The notes: generated by a model not told the origin, from the letters alone. A DNA stretch of 64,000 bases from JAGQVA01 sp041391725 (GCA_041391725.1 JAWKNL010000008.1:124001-188000), one strand, 5' to 3'; positions 8,213-18,284 are shown, numbered from the stretch's first letter. Numbers and translations: made by a program.

Positions 8213-11156
8213 TTATTTCATACCGGCCCGATCCGCTTATCTGGCCCAGTCTTTTTTCCATCACCTGCTCTCCTTTGGGACTGAATATTTTCACCTTATA
8301 TTCTCCCGCAGCCACGCCCAGCAGTTCGACCGTCATATCGCCAGCACTGGGATTGGGATATACTTCCCAGCGTGTGGCCAGTTCCGTATCTTCCAGTCCT
8401 ACGGTATTGATCGAAAGTTCGGAGGTAAGGGTGTCACTTCCGCATGCGTTGGTAACGATCTGAGTTACGGTATAGGTTCCGTTGGTCGCATATTGGTGCA
8501 CGGGTTCACGCAGGGAAGAAGTTTTTCCGTCGCCAAAATCCCAGAGCCATGCGGTCGCCCCGGCAGAAGTGTCCTGAAATCCGGCAGCACCTCCGGTAAT
8601 ATTAAAATAAAATCCGGCCTGCGGCAGGGTGTCGGTGTAGGATATTTCGATCGAATCTGAAACCGCTACACACCCTGCGGAGTCGGTTACAGTGGCCACA
8701 TAAAATCCCGGCAACAGACCGCCCGGATTCTGAGCGGTAGCGCCATGGCTCCATATAAAACTAAAGGGTTTGGTGCCTCCGGCAACCGTAAGGTCTATGC
8801 TTCCATTTCCCAGATTCACACAGGTAGCGTTGATATAACTGGAGGCGACAGCATACAGCGAATCCGGCTCACTGATAATATAATTCTCGGAAAGGGTACA
8901 ACCTACATTATCAGTAACTGTCAGCGAGTATGCCCCGGGAGCCAGCCCGGTTGCGATGCTGTCTGTCTGCCCATCTGACCAAAGATACGAATACGCACCG
9001 GCTCCGCCTCCGGGAGAGACGGCAACCTGTCCGTCGGAAAAACCAAAACAGGAAACAGAAAAAACATCACTTATCAGCATAAGTGGCGGATTTTCGGTCA
9101 GGGTTACCGGAGCCATGGATTTCACGCATCCGTGAATATCAGACACGGTCAGCGAATATGTCCCGGCGGGTACACCGGTAAGATTGGGGGAAGTACTCCC
9201 ATTATTCCACTGATAGGAAAGCGGCCCGGCACCGCCATTGACCAACACAGAAATCGAACCGGTAGAATCCCCTCCGCACAATATATCCTGAGCCTGAAGC
9301 GGCGTAATCATCAACGGACGGGACATGGAAATGCGAATCGTATCGCGGGCGACCATACCCAGCGTATCTGTTACGGTAACTGTAATGGTGCTGTCAAAAA
9401 AATCGAATCCTGCTGTGTTGTACAGAAAAATTACCGGAGAGGTCGAACCGGTTGACCACTGAAAACTCAGCCCGGCATTTCCGGCAACCAGCGAGTCTCC
9501 TTCGCAGAAAAAACGATCAGGCCCCAGATTTACATCAGGAATGGGAGAGATCGAAATATCGTCAAATGCAAACCCATCATCGGTCTGGAAACCGTCAGAA
9601 CCAAAAGCCACGCGAAAGCGCACCGACGGCTGGCCAATCAGACTCTGGGGAAGTTTGTGCTGCGCCCTCACCCAGCCTCCTGATCCGTTGGCCGTGCTTG
9701 CGCGTCCGGTCCAGCCCAAAAGCTGGCCACCGGGATTTCCGTTGATTGTATTGTCATTGTACCAGTTGTCGGGATCGCCGTAATTGCCGATAGCAGTCCA
9801 GGTTTTGCCCTGATCGGTCGAAGACTGAAGTACGGCACCATCCCAGCTAAATTCACTTTCCCACCATATTTTCATCGCAATATGGTATTTGCTGTTGGCA
9901 TTGGTAAAGTCAAAACAAGGGCTGCTGACAAATGAATTTTCGTTTACATTGTAATTGCCGGTAGCGTTAGTAATCCATACATAACTTCCCGAGGCTGCAT
10001 AATCGATCGTGTCATTTGTAGGAATACCTCTTTCCCAGCTGGAATTTGCCCCTCCGGCGGCCCAGCCTCCTGCTCCCGATTCAAAGTTCTGGAAGTAGGG
10101 AAAAGAGGTGACATTCACCAGATTGTTGACTACATAATCAATGGTATCGTTGTGAATGTTTCCATCACCTGCGAGATTTACATTTATCTTTATATGATGA
10201 ATGCCCGGCACCGTAAGGTTGGCCATTGCATTGAAAGTATAAGTAAGCGTATCGCCCGGCAGCAAGGTTCCGGGAATGACCTCCGGGGTAACCTGCATTC
10301 CTGCATCTACTGAATAAGAGGCTTTGATGGATGTCGCATTCAATTGTCCGATATTCGTAAGGCGGAAAGAGACGGGTTCGATTCCCATGCCGCAACCTTC
10401 CATATCGGGGGAAAGAACTTCTACCGGCAGCAAATCAAAGGGAGGGATGACAAAAGGGGTAAAAGAATAATAACTATTGTCGGAATTGACAGAGCCGCCC
10501 CCCGTCATGGGTGTGCTGGCGGTCCCGTACTGAATGGCAAACGAGCTGTTGGATTGCACCCCCACAGTTGAAGTTACCGAGGTAGTATTGGGGCTGCCAT
10601 ACATGTCAACGATATAGATTTTGTTGGTAGTCTCTTCCAGTACCACTGCCACATAGGCAAAGTCGGCGATTCCCCATTCGAAAGAAGACCATCTTACCCA
10701 GAACTGGCGATTGGGGAAAGATCCGAAGGTTTTGATATATACCTGATCATTGCTTCCGGTCGGGGGAGAAATGGTAAACTGATCCCAGAAACAGGCAATG
10801 GTTTTGCCGGGAAGTGCACTGGTGGGGAGATACTGATTATTGTTGGGCAAAAGCGCCGCACCCGGCTCAAATGTCAGCAGCCCGTTGGCACTGACTTTCA
10901 CTGTGGTAACCGTAGTTCCGTAATAGTCAAATGCAAAAGGAATGGAAACATTATTGGACCACTGGTTGGCAGAGAGCAACCCGTTGAGGATGCTGGTCCA
11001 GCCGGTTGTCCCAAAATCAGACTCATTGTTGAGCCCTCCGGGGTTTCCGGCGTTTGGGTGATATACAGGTGTATAGGAAATCTGTGCACGGGCAGGCCAT
11101 GTGATGCAAATACCCAGGAACAGAAACCAGCAAAAACTCCGTAAAACTGCGACCAT
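8145..11156 (-). CDS. large SprB-repeat/PKD surface protein, frameshifted at its T9SS tail
   Basis: 1003 residues as read. Signal peptide (MVAVLRSFCWFLFLGI...ARAQ); an N-terminal beta domain about 25-235; a CARDB-like domain about 240-345; a MAM/jelly-roll-like domain about 350-540 (FPYFQNFESGAGGW, GFAFDDISI); an Ig-like stretch; three SprB-type repeats of ~70-75 residues about 625-845 (CFGFSDGQV, YSYLWSDGQ, GAYSLTVTDN, GC); a PKD domain about 850-925 (WLWDFGDGK); and the start of a T9SS sorting domain (WEVYPNPSAGDMTVEL). The visible frame ends in unrelated residues after MPP. Shifting frame at a run of five G (8203-8207, + strand) restores a proper sorting tail ending KRVLVR at 8125. SprB-like repeats are known from gliding adhesins; the role here is inferred as adhesion or substrate contact. 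Confidence 0.85.
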   Translation of the reverse strand: MVAVLRSFCWFLFLGICITWPARAQISYTPVYHPNAGNPGGLNNESDFGTTGWTSILNGLLSANQWSNNVSIPFAFDYYGTTVTTVKVSANGLLTFEPGAALLPNNNQYLPTSALPGKTIACFWDQFTISPPTGSNDQVYIKTFGSFPNRQFWVRWSSFEWGIADFAYVAVVLEETTNKIYIVDMYGSPNTTSVTSTVGVQSNSSFAIQYGTASTPMTGGGSVNSDNSYYSFTPFVIPPFDLLPVEVLSPDMEGCGMGIEPVSFRLTNIGQLNATSIKASYSVDAGMQVTPEVIPGTLLPGDTLTYTFNAMANLTVPGIHHIKINVNLAGDGNIHNDTIDYVVNNLVNVTSFPYFQNFESGAGGWAAGGANSSWERGIPTNDTIDYAASGSYVWITNATGNYNVNENSFVSSPCFDFTNANSKYHIAMKIWWESEFSWDGAVLQSSTDQGKTWTAIGNYGDPDNWYNDNTINGNPGGQLLGWTGRASTANGSGGWVRAQHKLPQSLIGQPSVRFRVAFGSDGFQTDDGFAFDDISISPIPDVNLGPDRFFCEGDSLVAGNAGLSFQWSTGSTSPVIFLYNTAGFDFFDSTITVTVTDTLGMVARDTIRISMSRPLMITPLQAQDILCGGDSTGSISVLVNGGAGPLSYQWNNGSTSPNLTGVPAGTYSLTVSDIHGCVKSMAPVTLTENPPLMLISDVFSVSCFGFSDGQVAVSPGGGAGAYSYLWSDGQTDSIATGLAPGAYSLTVTDNVGCTLSENYIISEPDSLYAVASSYINATCVNLGNGSIDLTVAGGTKPFSFIWSHGATAQNPGGLLPGFYVATVTDSAGCVAVSDSIEISYTDTLPQAGFYFNITGGAAGFQDTSAGATAWLWDFGDGKTSSLREPVHQYATNGTYTVTQIVTNACGSDTLTSELSINTVGLEDTELATRWEVYPNPSAGDMTVELLGVAAGEYKVKIFSPKGEQVMEKRLGQISGSGRYEITMPPAKPEGCIFWYYLQIAEFL

Positions 11157-11254
11157 GTGGGCTGATTAAAATTTTTAGTACGGAGTTCTAAATTACACAA
11201 AGGCCTGCGGGAAATAAAACAAATCTGCTATGTAGTCTTTCATAAAAAGTCATA

Positions 11255-11291
11255 AAAAATCCGGGAATCTTCTGCAATAGAAGATTCCCGG
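11255..11291 (-). terminator. rho-independent terminator of gdhA
   Basis: A perfect 13-base stem (11261-11273 with 11279-11291) around a 5-base loop. On the minus strand it is followed by six T (11254-11259 as A on the + strand). It sits just after the gdhA stop. Confidence 0.9.
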
Positions 11292-11314
11292 CGCAGTTGA
11301 GTTTTTTTTGCAGA

Positions 11315-12586
11315 TCAGAAATTGCCCTCCAGATCAATACCGGTAGCCAGTCTTTCAATTGCAACGATATAAGCTGCAATACGCATGGAGCATTCGTATT
11401 CCTTGTGGGTTTCATATACCTTATGGAATGCGTCCTTTAGAATAGGAAGGGTTTTGGCCTGAATTTCTTCTTCGGAGTAATAATGTCCGCGGCGGTTTTG
11501 TACCCATTCGAAGTAGGAAACCGTTACACCACCGGAGTTGGCCAGGATATCGGGAACAATCATCACCCCTTTTTGATCCAGGATTTCGTCGGCGTCGGCA
11601 GATACCGGGCCGTTGGCACCTTCGACAATCAGTTTTGCTCTGATATTGTGCGCATTGGCCGGGGTAATCACGTTTTCGATGGCCGCAGGTACCAGCACAT
11701 CCACGTCAAGGGTCAGAAGTTCGTCGTTGGTAATACGCGCACCACCATCAAACCCCTCGAGGCTTCCGTGGGAGCGGATATGTTTAATCGCGCTTCGGAT
11801 ATCGATCCCTTCTTCGCGGAAGAAGCCGCCGGTATGGTCACTGATCGCCTTGATTTTCAACCCCTTGTCATGCAAAAACTTAGCAGCCCAGCTACCCACA
11901 TTTCCAAAGCCGTGAACGGCACAGGTGCAGGCTTCGGGGTTCAATTTCATTTCTTCGATTGCCAGCAGAGCGGAAATCATCACACCCCAACCGGTTGCGG
12001 GAACACGGCCTTTGGAGCCTCCGAGGTGGAGCGGTTTTCCGGTTACAACGCCGGGAGTATATCCATAGGTTCGGCTGTATTCGTGGTAAATCCAGGCCAT
12101 TTCGCGCTGTCCAGTACCCATATCCGGTGCAGGGATATCAGAATCTTCGCCAAACACATCCTTCAACGCACGGGTATAGGAGCGGGTGATGCGCTCAAGT
12201 TCGTCGGTACTGCGCACTTTAGGGTTGAGGGTAATCCCCCCTTTGGCACCACCGTAGGGAAGTCCCACCAGAGCACACTTAAAAGTCATCCAACTGGCAA
12301 GTGCTTTTACTTCGTCGAGATCCACAAAAGGCGCGTAGCGGATACCACCTTTGGAAGGTCCCATAACAGTAGAATGAATTACCCGGAAGCCTTCAAATAC
12401 TCTGGTTGTGCCGTCATCAAGCTTTACCGGAAGGTTGACGTTGATTACTCGTTCCGGTACACTGAGAATATCTCTGAAGCGCTGGTCAAGGCTGATGATG
12501 TCAGCCGCTTCATTGAACCTGGCCATGAACGATTCATACGCGGATGGCCGTTTCTCCTGAGCAATGGTAGCCTTAATTTCTGCCAT
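11315..12586 (-). CDS. gdhA: Glu/Leu/Phe/Val dehydrogenase, probable glutamate dehydrogenase
   Basis: 423 residues, the usual length of the small hexameric glutamate dehydrogenases. It interconverts glutamate and 2-oxoglutarate plus ammonium with NAD(P)H. Substrate-binding motif GPSKGGIRYAP (about 76-86), the conserved Lys of WMTFKCALV (Lys103) and the catalytic PYGGAKGG (Lys115) are intact. The Rossmann motif HGFGNVGSWAA lies near 223, followed by an acidic residue after the second strand (AISDHTGG), which favours NAD over NADP (inference). Single gene with its own terminator downstream (11255-11291). Confidence 0.95.
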   Translation of the reverse strand: MAEIKATIAQEKRPSAYESFMARFNEAADIISLDQRFRDILSVPERVINVNLPVKLDDGTTRVFEGFRVIHSTVMGPSKGGIRYAPFVDLDEVKALASWMTFKCALVGLPYGGAKGGITLNPKVRSTDELERITRSYTRALKDVFGEDSDIPAPDMGTGQREMAWIYHEYSRTYGYTPGVVTGKPLHLGGSKGRVPATGWGVMISALLAIEEMKLNPEACTCAVHGFGNVGSWAAKFLHDKGLKIKAISDHTGGFFREEGIDIRSAIKHIRSHGSLEGFDGGARITNDELLTLDVDVLVPAAIENVITPANAHNIRAKLIVEGANGPVSADADEILDQKGVMIVPDILANSGGVTVSYFEWVQNRRGHYYSEEEIQAKTLPILKDAFHKVYETHKEYECSMRIAAYIVAIERLATGIDLEGNF

Positions 12587-12731
12587 GATAGTTTCTGATT
12601 TTTTGCTTTTTGCAATAATTTAGTTGTAAGACAAAAGGCTAATTTATGCAATGCCAGGGGAGATTTCAAAGCCTGATTTTCACTATATTAAACATTTAAA
12701 AGAAGGTATTTTTTATTGAAATATTTCAAAG

Positions 12732-13559
12732 TCAAAGCAAAGAAAAATACAAAAACAGGAACGGTACAGACACATACATTCCGTCAAACCGATCGAGGAT
12801 CCCGCCATGCCCCGGAAGGATGCTTCCCGAATCCTTGACCGAGATACTGCGCTTAAACATTGATTCGACCAGATCACCCAACTGACTCGCCACACTGATG
12901 ATCACAGCAATGACCACCCACTGGTATCCTTCCGGGTTCAGCCAATAGTCGAGCAACAAACCCAGGCCCACACATAAAATGACCGCCCCCACGGCACCTT
13001 CCCATGTCTTTTTGGGACTTACTCTGGGAAACAACGGGTGCCGCCCCATCCATCTGCCGACAAAATAAGCACCAGAATCAAGTACCCATGTCAGCCCTAA
13101 TATGCCCATAGGAAGGGCTGCATCGTAGTCTGCCGAAATCGGGGGAACAGATATTCTGTAAAAAAGAAAAAAGGGCAGAAAGCAATAGACTGCGCTCATT
13201 ACCATTGCACTGAGCGTTTTCACCGGGTTTTCCTGCCTCGCGTCAAAAAGCATGATAATTGCGACCACCGGTAAAAAAGAAACAGAGACGATCAGGTAAG
13301 GCGTTGCGGGAATTTCGAGCATCGTTTCGGCCACGATCTCCAGAAGAAGAAGGAGCCACACCGACAGACCATAACCCAGAGCAAACCATCGATAACGGCG
13401 GCGGGTTATTTCCAGTAGCCCCAGCATTTCCCAAAGCCCGAGCGTAGCCACAAGCGTACAAAAAACCCAGAGTCCGTAGGGGGAAAATAGAATAGCAGCG
13501 ATAGTGGCCGAACCGGCAACCAGGGCGGTTAGTATTCTTTGTACAAGATTATTATTCAT
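12732..13559 (-). CDS. cdsA: phosphatidate cytidylyltransferase
   Basis: 275 residues, seven to eight hydrophobic segments. It makes CDP-diacylglycerol from phosphatidate and CTP in the inner membrane, the branch point of phospholipid synthesis. The complete family signature is present near the C-terminus: S-x-F-K-R-x4-K-D-x-G, then PGHGGILDRFD. It overlaps the upstream CPBP gene by 8 bases, so the two are translated as one operon. In many Bacteroidota cdsA sits beside rsfS/ftsH; here rsfS is 17 kb away, so that cluster is split. Confidence 0.95.
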   Translation of the reverse strand: MNNNLVQRILTALVAGSATIAAILFSPYGLWVFCTLVATLGLWEMLGLLEITRRRYRWFALGYGLSVWLLLLLEIVAETMLEIPATPYLIVSVSFLPVVAIIMLFDARQENPVKTLSAMVMSAVYCFLPFFLFYRISVPPISADYDAALPMGILGLTWVLDSGAYFVGRWMGRHPLFPRVSPKKTWEGAVGAVILCVGLGLLLDYWLNPEGYQWVVIAVIISVASQLGDLVESMFKRSISVKDSGSILPGHGGILDRFDGMYVSVPFLFLYFSLL

Positions 13560-14504
13560 GGGTAATCTTTTGTGATTCTAAAGGCTGATTCAATTTTGTA
13601 AAAATCCATAAAAGCAGGACGGTTACCCCGGTAGAAAGCACGACCAGTTGCCAGTTGATATCTGTGGTTTCCGTAATGTCGGTGAATATGGTTCCACCTG
13701 TTTTGGCAGAATAATAAACCAGCAGAATGGTCGCAGCATTATACCCAAAATGAGCCAGGATACTTAACCACAGCCGCCCGGAAATATGAAAACAGTACCC
13801 AAGCAGCCATCCGAGCAGCAGCCGGGAGAAAAAACTCAGAAACTGAAAGTGGGCAAAGCTGAAGATAAATGCCGCCACAAAGATTGCCATTTGGGGGCGC
13901 ATGGTTTCGCTGAGTTTTTTTTGCAGAAAACCACGGAAAAACAATTCCTCACAAAAAGCGGGGAGCAGGGCAAATATCAGCAGATTGAGGAGAAGTTTTC
14001 CCATCGCCTGCTCGCCCAGAATCTCCATCAGATACTTCTGACTGGTTTGTTCGACCGCAGCCCAGTCTTTCAGTAGCCCAAGCATGGAAGACGGCCAGAA
14101 AGACCACTCAGGAGAAATGTGGATGGCCTGAACCAGGGGAATGCTGCTGAATATGATCGCAATAGGAAAAATGGCCAAAAACAACGAAACAGGCCGTGAC
14201 AACCCCAGTACCTGAGGAAAAAGCCTGATCATCCACAACATCACTCCGCCGGCCAAACCCCAGGTAACCACCTGACTTACGGCCTGAATCAGCCTGAAAA
14301 TCGCCACTCCCTGCGAATGTGCATTCAGGTTTCCGGAAAGTATCTGGGTTAGTTCGGAAAAGGAGATGCCGTACAGAAGTGTTATGATGATTCCCGCAAC
14401 CGGCAACAGAACGACAATTCCCAGCGTGTATAAAAACAGGCTGAAGAAAAGCGACAACCAGAGATTGTCTGCCAACTGAGACCTCAGGGATTCGAAGGTA
14501 TTCA
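13552..14504 (-). CDS. CPBP-family intramembrane glutamic protease-like protein
   Basis: About 317 residues from a GTG at 14504. An ATG at 14568 would add 21 unlike residues, but a -7 type promoter element (14526-14533) lies inside that extension, so I prefer the GTG. Eight or so membrane segments. The CPBP/Abi signature is present: EELFFRGFLQKKL (two Glu and Arg of motif 1), a FAHFQFLSF-type motif 2 and an H/N motif (LAHFGYNAA). Members cut or bind membrane proteins (CAAX prenyl protease type II fold); the substrate is unknown. The tail overlaps cdsA by 8 bases, suggesting a link with membrane biogenesis. Confidence 0.85.
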
Positions 14505-14525
14505 CGTCGAAATATAAAATATGGA

Positions 14526-14533
14526 GCAAATGT
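14526..14533 (-). promoter_or_regulatory. -7 promoter element TACATTTG for the CPBP-cdsA operon
   Basis: Exact match to the Bacteroidota TAnnTTTG element, about 22 bases before the GTG at 14504. A TTTTG lies 24 bases further upstream, slightly longer than usual spacing. Confidence 0.5.
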
Positions 14534-14598
14534 ACATTTTTCCTGGTAGCCAGCCGGGCAAAATACATAATACAGGAGGAAGATTACAGCTTTGATTG

Positions 14599-14606
14599 TA
14601 TTTTTG
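14599..14606 (+). promoter_or_regulatory. -7 promoter element TATTTTTG for dusB
   Basis: Exact TAnnTTTG match in the divergent CPBP/dusB gap, giving a leader of about 65 bases. No clear TTG element at the expected distance. Confidence 0.5.
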
Positions 14607-14675
14607 TGGAAAATTGTATTTTAAGTAGTCATTATAAATAGAATCTCTGTCCCAGGGAAAACGGATACACGAAAA

Positions 14676-15764
14676 ATGGTAAAAATCGGGAACATAGAAG
14701 TAGGTGAATTTCCGCTGCTCCTGGCGCCTATGGAAGACGTCAGCGATCCTCCTTTCAGAGTGTTGTGCAAGGAACTGGGAGCCGATGTGGTTTACACAGA
14801 GTTTATCAGCGCGGAAGGGCTGATCCGCTACGCCGAAAAAAGCGTAATGAAGCTCGACATTTACGATGAGGAACGGCCCGTAGGCATCCAGATTTTCGGC
14901 AGCGAAATTGAATCCATGCAGGCTTCAGCGCGCATTGTCGAACAACTCCAACCCGAGATTCTGGATATCAACTATGGCTGCCCCGTAAAAAAAGTAGCCT
15001 GCAAAGGCTCCGGTGCAGGTATTTTGCTCGACATCCCAAAAATGGAAGCCCTCACCCGCGAAGTGGTAAATGCCACTCACCTTCCGGTAACCGTAAAAAC
15101 CCGCCTGGGCTGGGACGAAAATACCATCCGTATCAAGGAAGTAGCCCTCCGCCTTCAGGACGCAGGGATCAAGGCCCTTACCATCCACGGGCGCACCCGC
15201 AGCCAGATGTACAAAGGCGAAGCGGACTGGACGCTGATCGGAGAGGTGGCCGCTCACCCTGATATAGAGATTCCGATATTTGGCAACGGAGATGTCGATT
15301 CGCCCGAAAAAGCCCTGGAAATGCGCAATAATTACCCGGTCAACGGAATTATGATCGGAAGGGCCGCCATCGGTTATCCGTGGGTTTTCAACGAAATCAA
15401 ACATTTTCTCAAAACGGGTGAACATCTGCCCGAACCTTCCCTCGCTGATCGCGCAGCCGTGTGCCGCCGCCATCTGGATATGTCTGTAAGCTGGAAAGGT
15501 GAGCTTATTGGCATCAGGGAAATGCGCAGACATTATACCAACTACTTCAAAGGCTTTCCAAACTTCAAAAATATTCGGATGACACTTGTATCTTCCGAAG
15601 ATCTGGAGGAAATCAGAGATACCCTTTCGCTGATACAGGAAGACCTCGCAAAAGACTTTGACAGGGGAGAAATTCCCGCTGTAAATACAGCAGCAGAAAT
15701 GGCTGAAATAAATATCCGGGCGGGAATAAATGTGATGGAACGATTAAAAATAACGAATCAGTGA
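14676..15764 (+). CDS. dusB: tRNA-dihydrouridine synthase (DusB-like)
   Basis: 362 residues. An FMN-dependent TIM barrel that reduces uridine in tRNA D-loops using NADPH. FMN/substrate motif LLAPMEDVSDPPFR near the N-terminus (about 15-28); catalytic Cys102 in DINYGCPVKKV; phosphate-binding GNGDVDSPEKA and IMIGRAAIG near 215-245; and a C-terminal helical tRNA-binding domain (REMRRHYTNYFKGFPN). Family assignment to DusB rather than another Dus is by overall motif pattern. Confidence 0.93.
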   Translation: MVKIGNIEVGEFPLLLAPMEDVSDPPFRVLCKELGADVVYTEFISAEGLIRYAEKSVMKLDIYDEERPVGIQIFGSEIESMQASARIVEQLQPEILDINYGCPVKKVACKGSGAGILLDIPKMEALTREVVNATHLPVTVKTRLGWDENTIRIKEVALRLQDAGIKALTIHGRTRSQMYKGEADWTLIGEVAAHPDIEIPIFGNGDVDSPEKALEMRNNYPVNGIMIGRAAIGYPWVFNEIKHFLKTGEHLPEPSLADRAAVCRRHLDMSVSWKGELIGIREMRRHYTNYFKGFPNFKNIRMTLVSSEDLEEIRDTLSLIQEDLAKDFDRGEIPAVNTAAEMAEINIRAGINVMERLKITNQ

Positions 15765-15865
15765 AATGAATTTTCATCCGGTTTTTCAATTTTCGCTGTT
15801 TATTGCTTAATTTATCGCTAACTTGCAATCAGGATTGTGTGCATCAAATCAAATTCTCAAATATT

Positions 15866-18262
15866 ATGGAACGCCGCTTGTTGCTTTTGGGTCTGATTCT
15901 CGGTTTCTCACTCCGCGCCACCTTTGCCCAGGTAGGAGAAGTGGATGTAACCAAACTGACAGCCGATACCAAGACCTTCATCTTCAGCAATAATAAAAAC
16001 ACGGTTAAGGGCTATATCTACGAACAGTTGGAGCTGCAAACAGCCTGCTGCGGTAGCGACCGTATCTATCTGGAAGTCAAAATTGATCCTTCCGGCCATG
16101 TACTTTACGTAAAACCCCTCACTGGCAAAAACGAGTGCTTCAAGCAATCTGCCATTGACATTGTCAAAAACGTAAAGTGGGAAACCTCAGATTTTAAAGG
16201 ACCCAAATCGGTTTATTTTGAGATCAAACCCAGTATCGATTGCTCCGCCGAAAGAGGAAATACCTATGCTCAGGTCGAAATTTTTAATAACCCGTTGCTC
16301 GATAAGCAGGGCAATCCGACCAGCACATCCGGCAATCCGCCCAGCATCGCTTCTACCCCTCAGACGCCGGCAACCACCCAGCCCGCCACTACGCAGCCGC
16401 AAACTGCTAAAACAGAGCCTGCTGCTGATCCCAATAAACAAATTGCATCCGGAGACCCGGTAAAACCCACTACCCAGCCACAGACCGATACCCGTAGCCA
16501 GGAGCAAACCGTCGGCGTTCCCGGAAGCCCGGGCAGACCTGCTACCACACAGCCTGCCCAGCCTGCAACCACAGCACCGGCAACTACTTCTGTCAATACC
16601 CAGCCCGTGAACCCCCAAAACGATGAACTTGCAGCCCGTGAAGATGCCGAAAGAATCGCGCAGGAAGAGGAAATCCGCAGGTTGAAAGAAAGAATGGAAA
16701 AACTCCGCGCCCAGGAAGAAGAAGCGCGAGAAAGACGCCTCGTAGCTGAAAAACAGCAAAGGGAAAAAGAAGCCCGCGATAAAGAACGCCAGGAGCAGGT
16801 TGCTGCCCAGAAAAACCCCAAAGCTGATAACAACTGGAACAACAGCGGCAAAGGCGGTGGCCTCTTCCTCGATGAAGAACCCGCCAGCACCAGTAATCCC
16901 AATACCAATACACCCACCGATCCTCCGGCAGGTGCTTCTGAAGAAGACCGCATCGGCATTGAGATCGCCTCACTCGAACAGCAGGTGCGCAAAATCGAAG
17001 AAGATAAAGCAGGCCGCGACCGCGAACTCCGCGACCGCGAGCAGCAAAATCAGCGCGACAACCAGGAACTATTCAAACTGAAAGAAGAAATCCTCCGCAA
17101 ACAAGAACTCGCCAACCAACAACGTGAGCAGAAAGAACTCGACCGGATGGAAATAGAACGGCAGCGGGTCGAAGATCAGCGCAGAAAAGAAGAAGACTCC
17201 TACCAGCGCATGATGGACGAAATCAAACGCCTTCAGGATGAAGCCGCCCGCAAAATTGCCGATCTCGAAAGACAAAAGCAGGATCTCGACAACCTCGCCG
17301 CTGCCAAACAGGCCCGCGAACAGGAAATCATGCTTGAGCGCGTACTCCGCCAGAAAGAACAGGAAGCGCAACTCGAAATGGAACGCCTGCGGCTTGTCAA
17401 TAATAGCAGCTATGCGATGACCTCTGCAGCCAATCCTGTAACACCGCCTGTTGCTATCGGCTCCATCCCCGCCCTCACTACCAAAGACGACAGTACCAAA
17501 TATCTTGCACTCGTGCAGGTTGTAAATCAACTCAGACTGGAACTTACCCGCCTTCAGGAGCAGATCGCACTGATGGAAGGCCGCTCCACCGGTACAGGAA
17601 CTCCTTCCGCAGGCGATAACAAAAAAACTGCCAGTACAAAAACCACCACGCCTGCAAACAGCAATGCTGCCAATGATAAGGGCTGGGAAAAAATTGATTA
17701 TAAAAAACCTGGTGAAGCTTCCGAAATCTACGTAGCCAGTACCGCCCGTCCCAATACACCGCCTGCCGCAGTGATAAGAGGTGAACAAAACACGCCTCCT
17801 GCTACAGCAGAAGGTCAGCCTCAGCAAAAACCTTCCGCACAGGAAGAAAAGGTTCCTGAATACACCCCGGGTAAAGGCTACAGCCCGCACCCAAGCCATA
17901 AAGAAACCCACGCCAACGTCGCCGGACCCAAATTTTTCCCGAGAAACTATGTGGATGGCAGAGCTGCCATGAAGGAAAAAATTGCCGAATCATTGAAAAA
18001 CGGTGGCGTTTGCGGACTCGGACAAGCGGCTTTCTCTGTTACCCTTGATCCTAAAGGCAACGTGATCAACAACAAAGTGCTGGCGTCCAACTCTGCGCTT
18101 GTAGAGCTTCAGCTTCGCGCCATCCTCCCCACCCTCAAATTTAATGAGGTGGATATAACCTATGATCAGACTATCTATCTCGAATTTAAGGCAGATATCG
18201 TCTGCGACGCGGCTACCGACAAAGTGGACCTCCACAATGTACAGCCCATCATCAAAGACTGA
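15866..18262 (+). CDS. secreted coiled-coil protein with a TonB-C-like domain at each end
   Basis: 798 residues from the ATG at 15866; an upstream TTG would put 21 unlike residues before a clear signal peptide (MERRLLLLGLILGFSL...TFAQ). About 45-130 and about 705-795 look like two copies of one fold: 'YLEVKIDPSGHVLYVK...FEIKP' and 'FSVTLDPKGNVINNKV...LEFKADIVC', the strand pattern of TonB/TolA C-terminal domains, each with Cys residues. Between them lie a Thr/Gln/Pro-rich linker (about 140-245), a long charged coiled coil (about 255-500, Glu/Arg/Gln-rich), and a second flexible stretch. There is no membrane anchor besides the signal. Function unknown; I infer a periplasmic strut or bridge. 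A strong terminator follows. Confidence 0.75.
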   Translation: MERRLLLLGLILGFSLRATFAQVGEVDVTKLTADTKTFIFSNNKNTVKGYIYEQLELQTACCGSDRIYLEVKIDPSGHVLYVKPLTGKNECFKQSAIDIVKNVKWETSDFKGPKSVYFEIKPSIDCSAERGNTYAQVEIFNNPLLDKQGNPTSTSGNPPSIASTPQTPATTQPATTQPQTAKTEPAADPNKQIASGDPVKPTTQPQTDTRSQEQTVGVPGSPGRPATTQPAQPATTAPATTSVNTQPVNPQNDELAAREDAERIAQEEEIRRLKERMEKLRAQEEEARERRLVAEKQQREKEARDKERQEQVAAQKNPKADNNWNNSGKGGGLFLDEEPASTSNPNTNTPTDPPAGASEEDRIGIEIASLEQQVRKIEEDKAGRDRELRDREQQNQRDNQELFKLKEEILRKQELANQQREQKELDRMEIERQRVEDQRRKEEDSYQRMMDEIKRLQDEAARKIADLERQKQDLDNLAAAKQAREQEIMLERVLRQKEQEAQLEMERLRLVNNSSYAMTSAANPVTPPVAIGSIPALTTKDDSTKYLALVQVVNQLRLELTRLQEQIALMEGRSTGTGTPSAGDNKKTASTKTTTPANSNAANDKGWEKIDYKKPGEASEIYVASTARPNTPPAAVIRGEQNTPPATAEGQPQQKPSAQEEKVPEYTPGKGYSPHPSHKETHANVAGPKFFPRNYVDGRAAMKEKIAESLKNGGVCGLGQAAFSVTLDPKGNVINNKVLASNSALVELQLRAILPTLKFNEVDITYDQTIYLEFKADIVCDAATDKVDLHNVQPIIKD

Positions 18263-18284
18263 TACTAACTGAAAAATATAGTAG

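Noticed and set aside
11483..12598. 371-codon open frame on the plus strand
   Set aside because: Antisense to gdhA, whose motifs are complete; no start context or family pattern.
17069..17911. 280-codon minus-strand frame rich in Phe, Cys and Arg
   Set aside because: Mirror of the Glu/Gln/Lys-rich coiled coil on the plus strand, not a gene.
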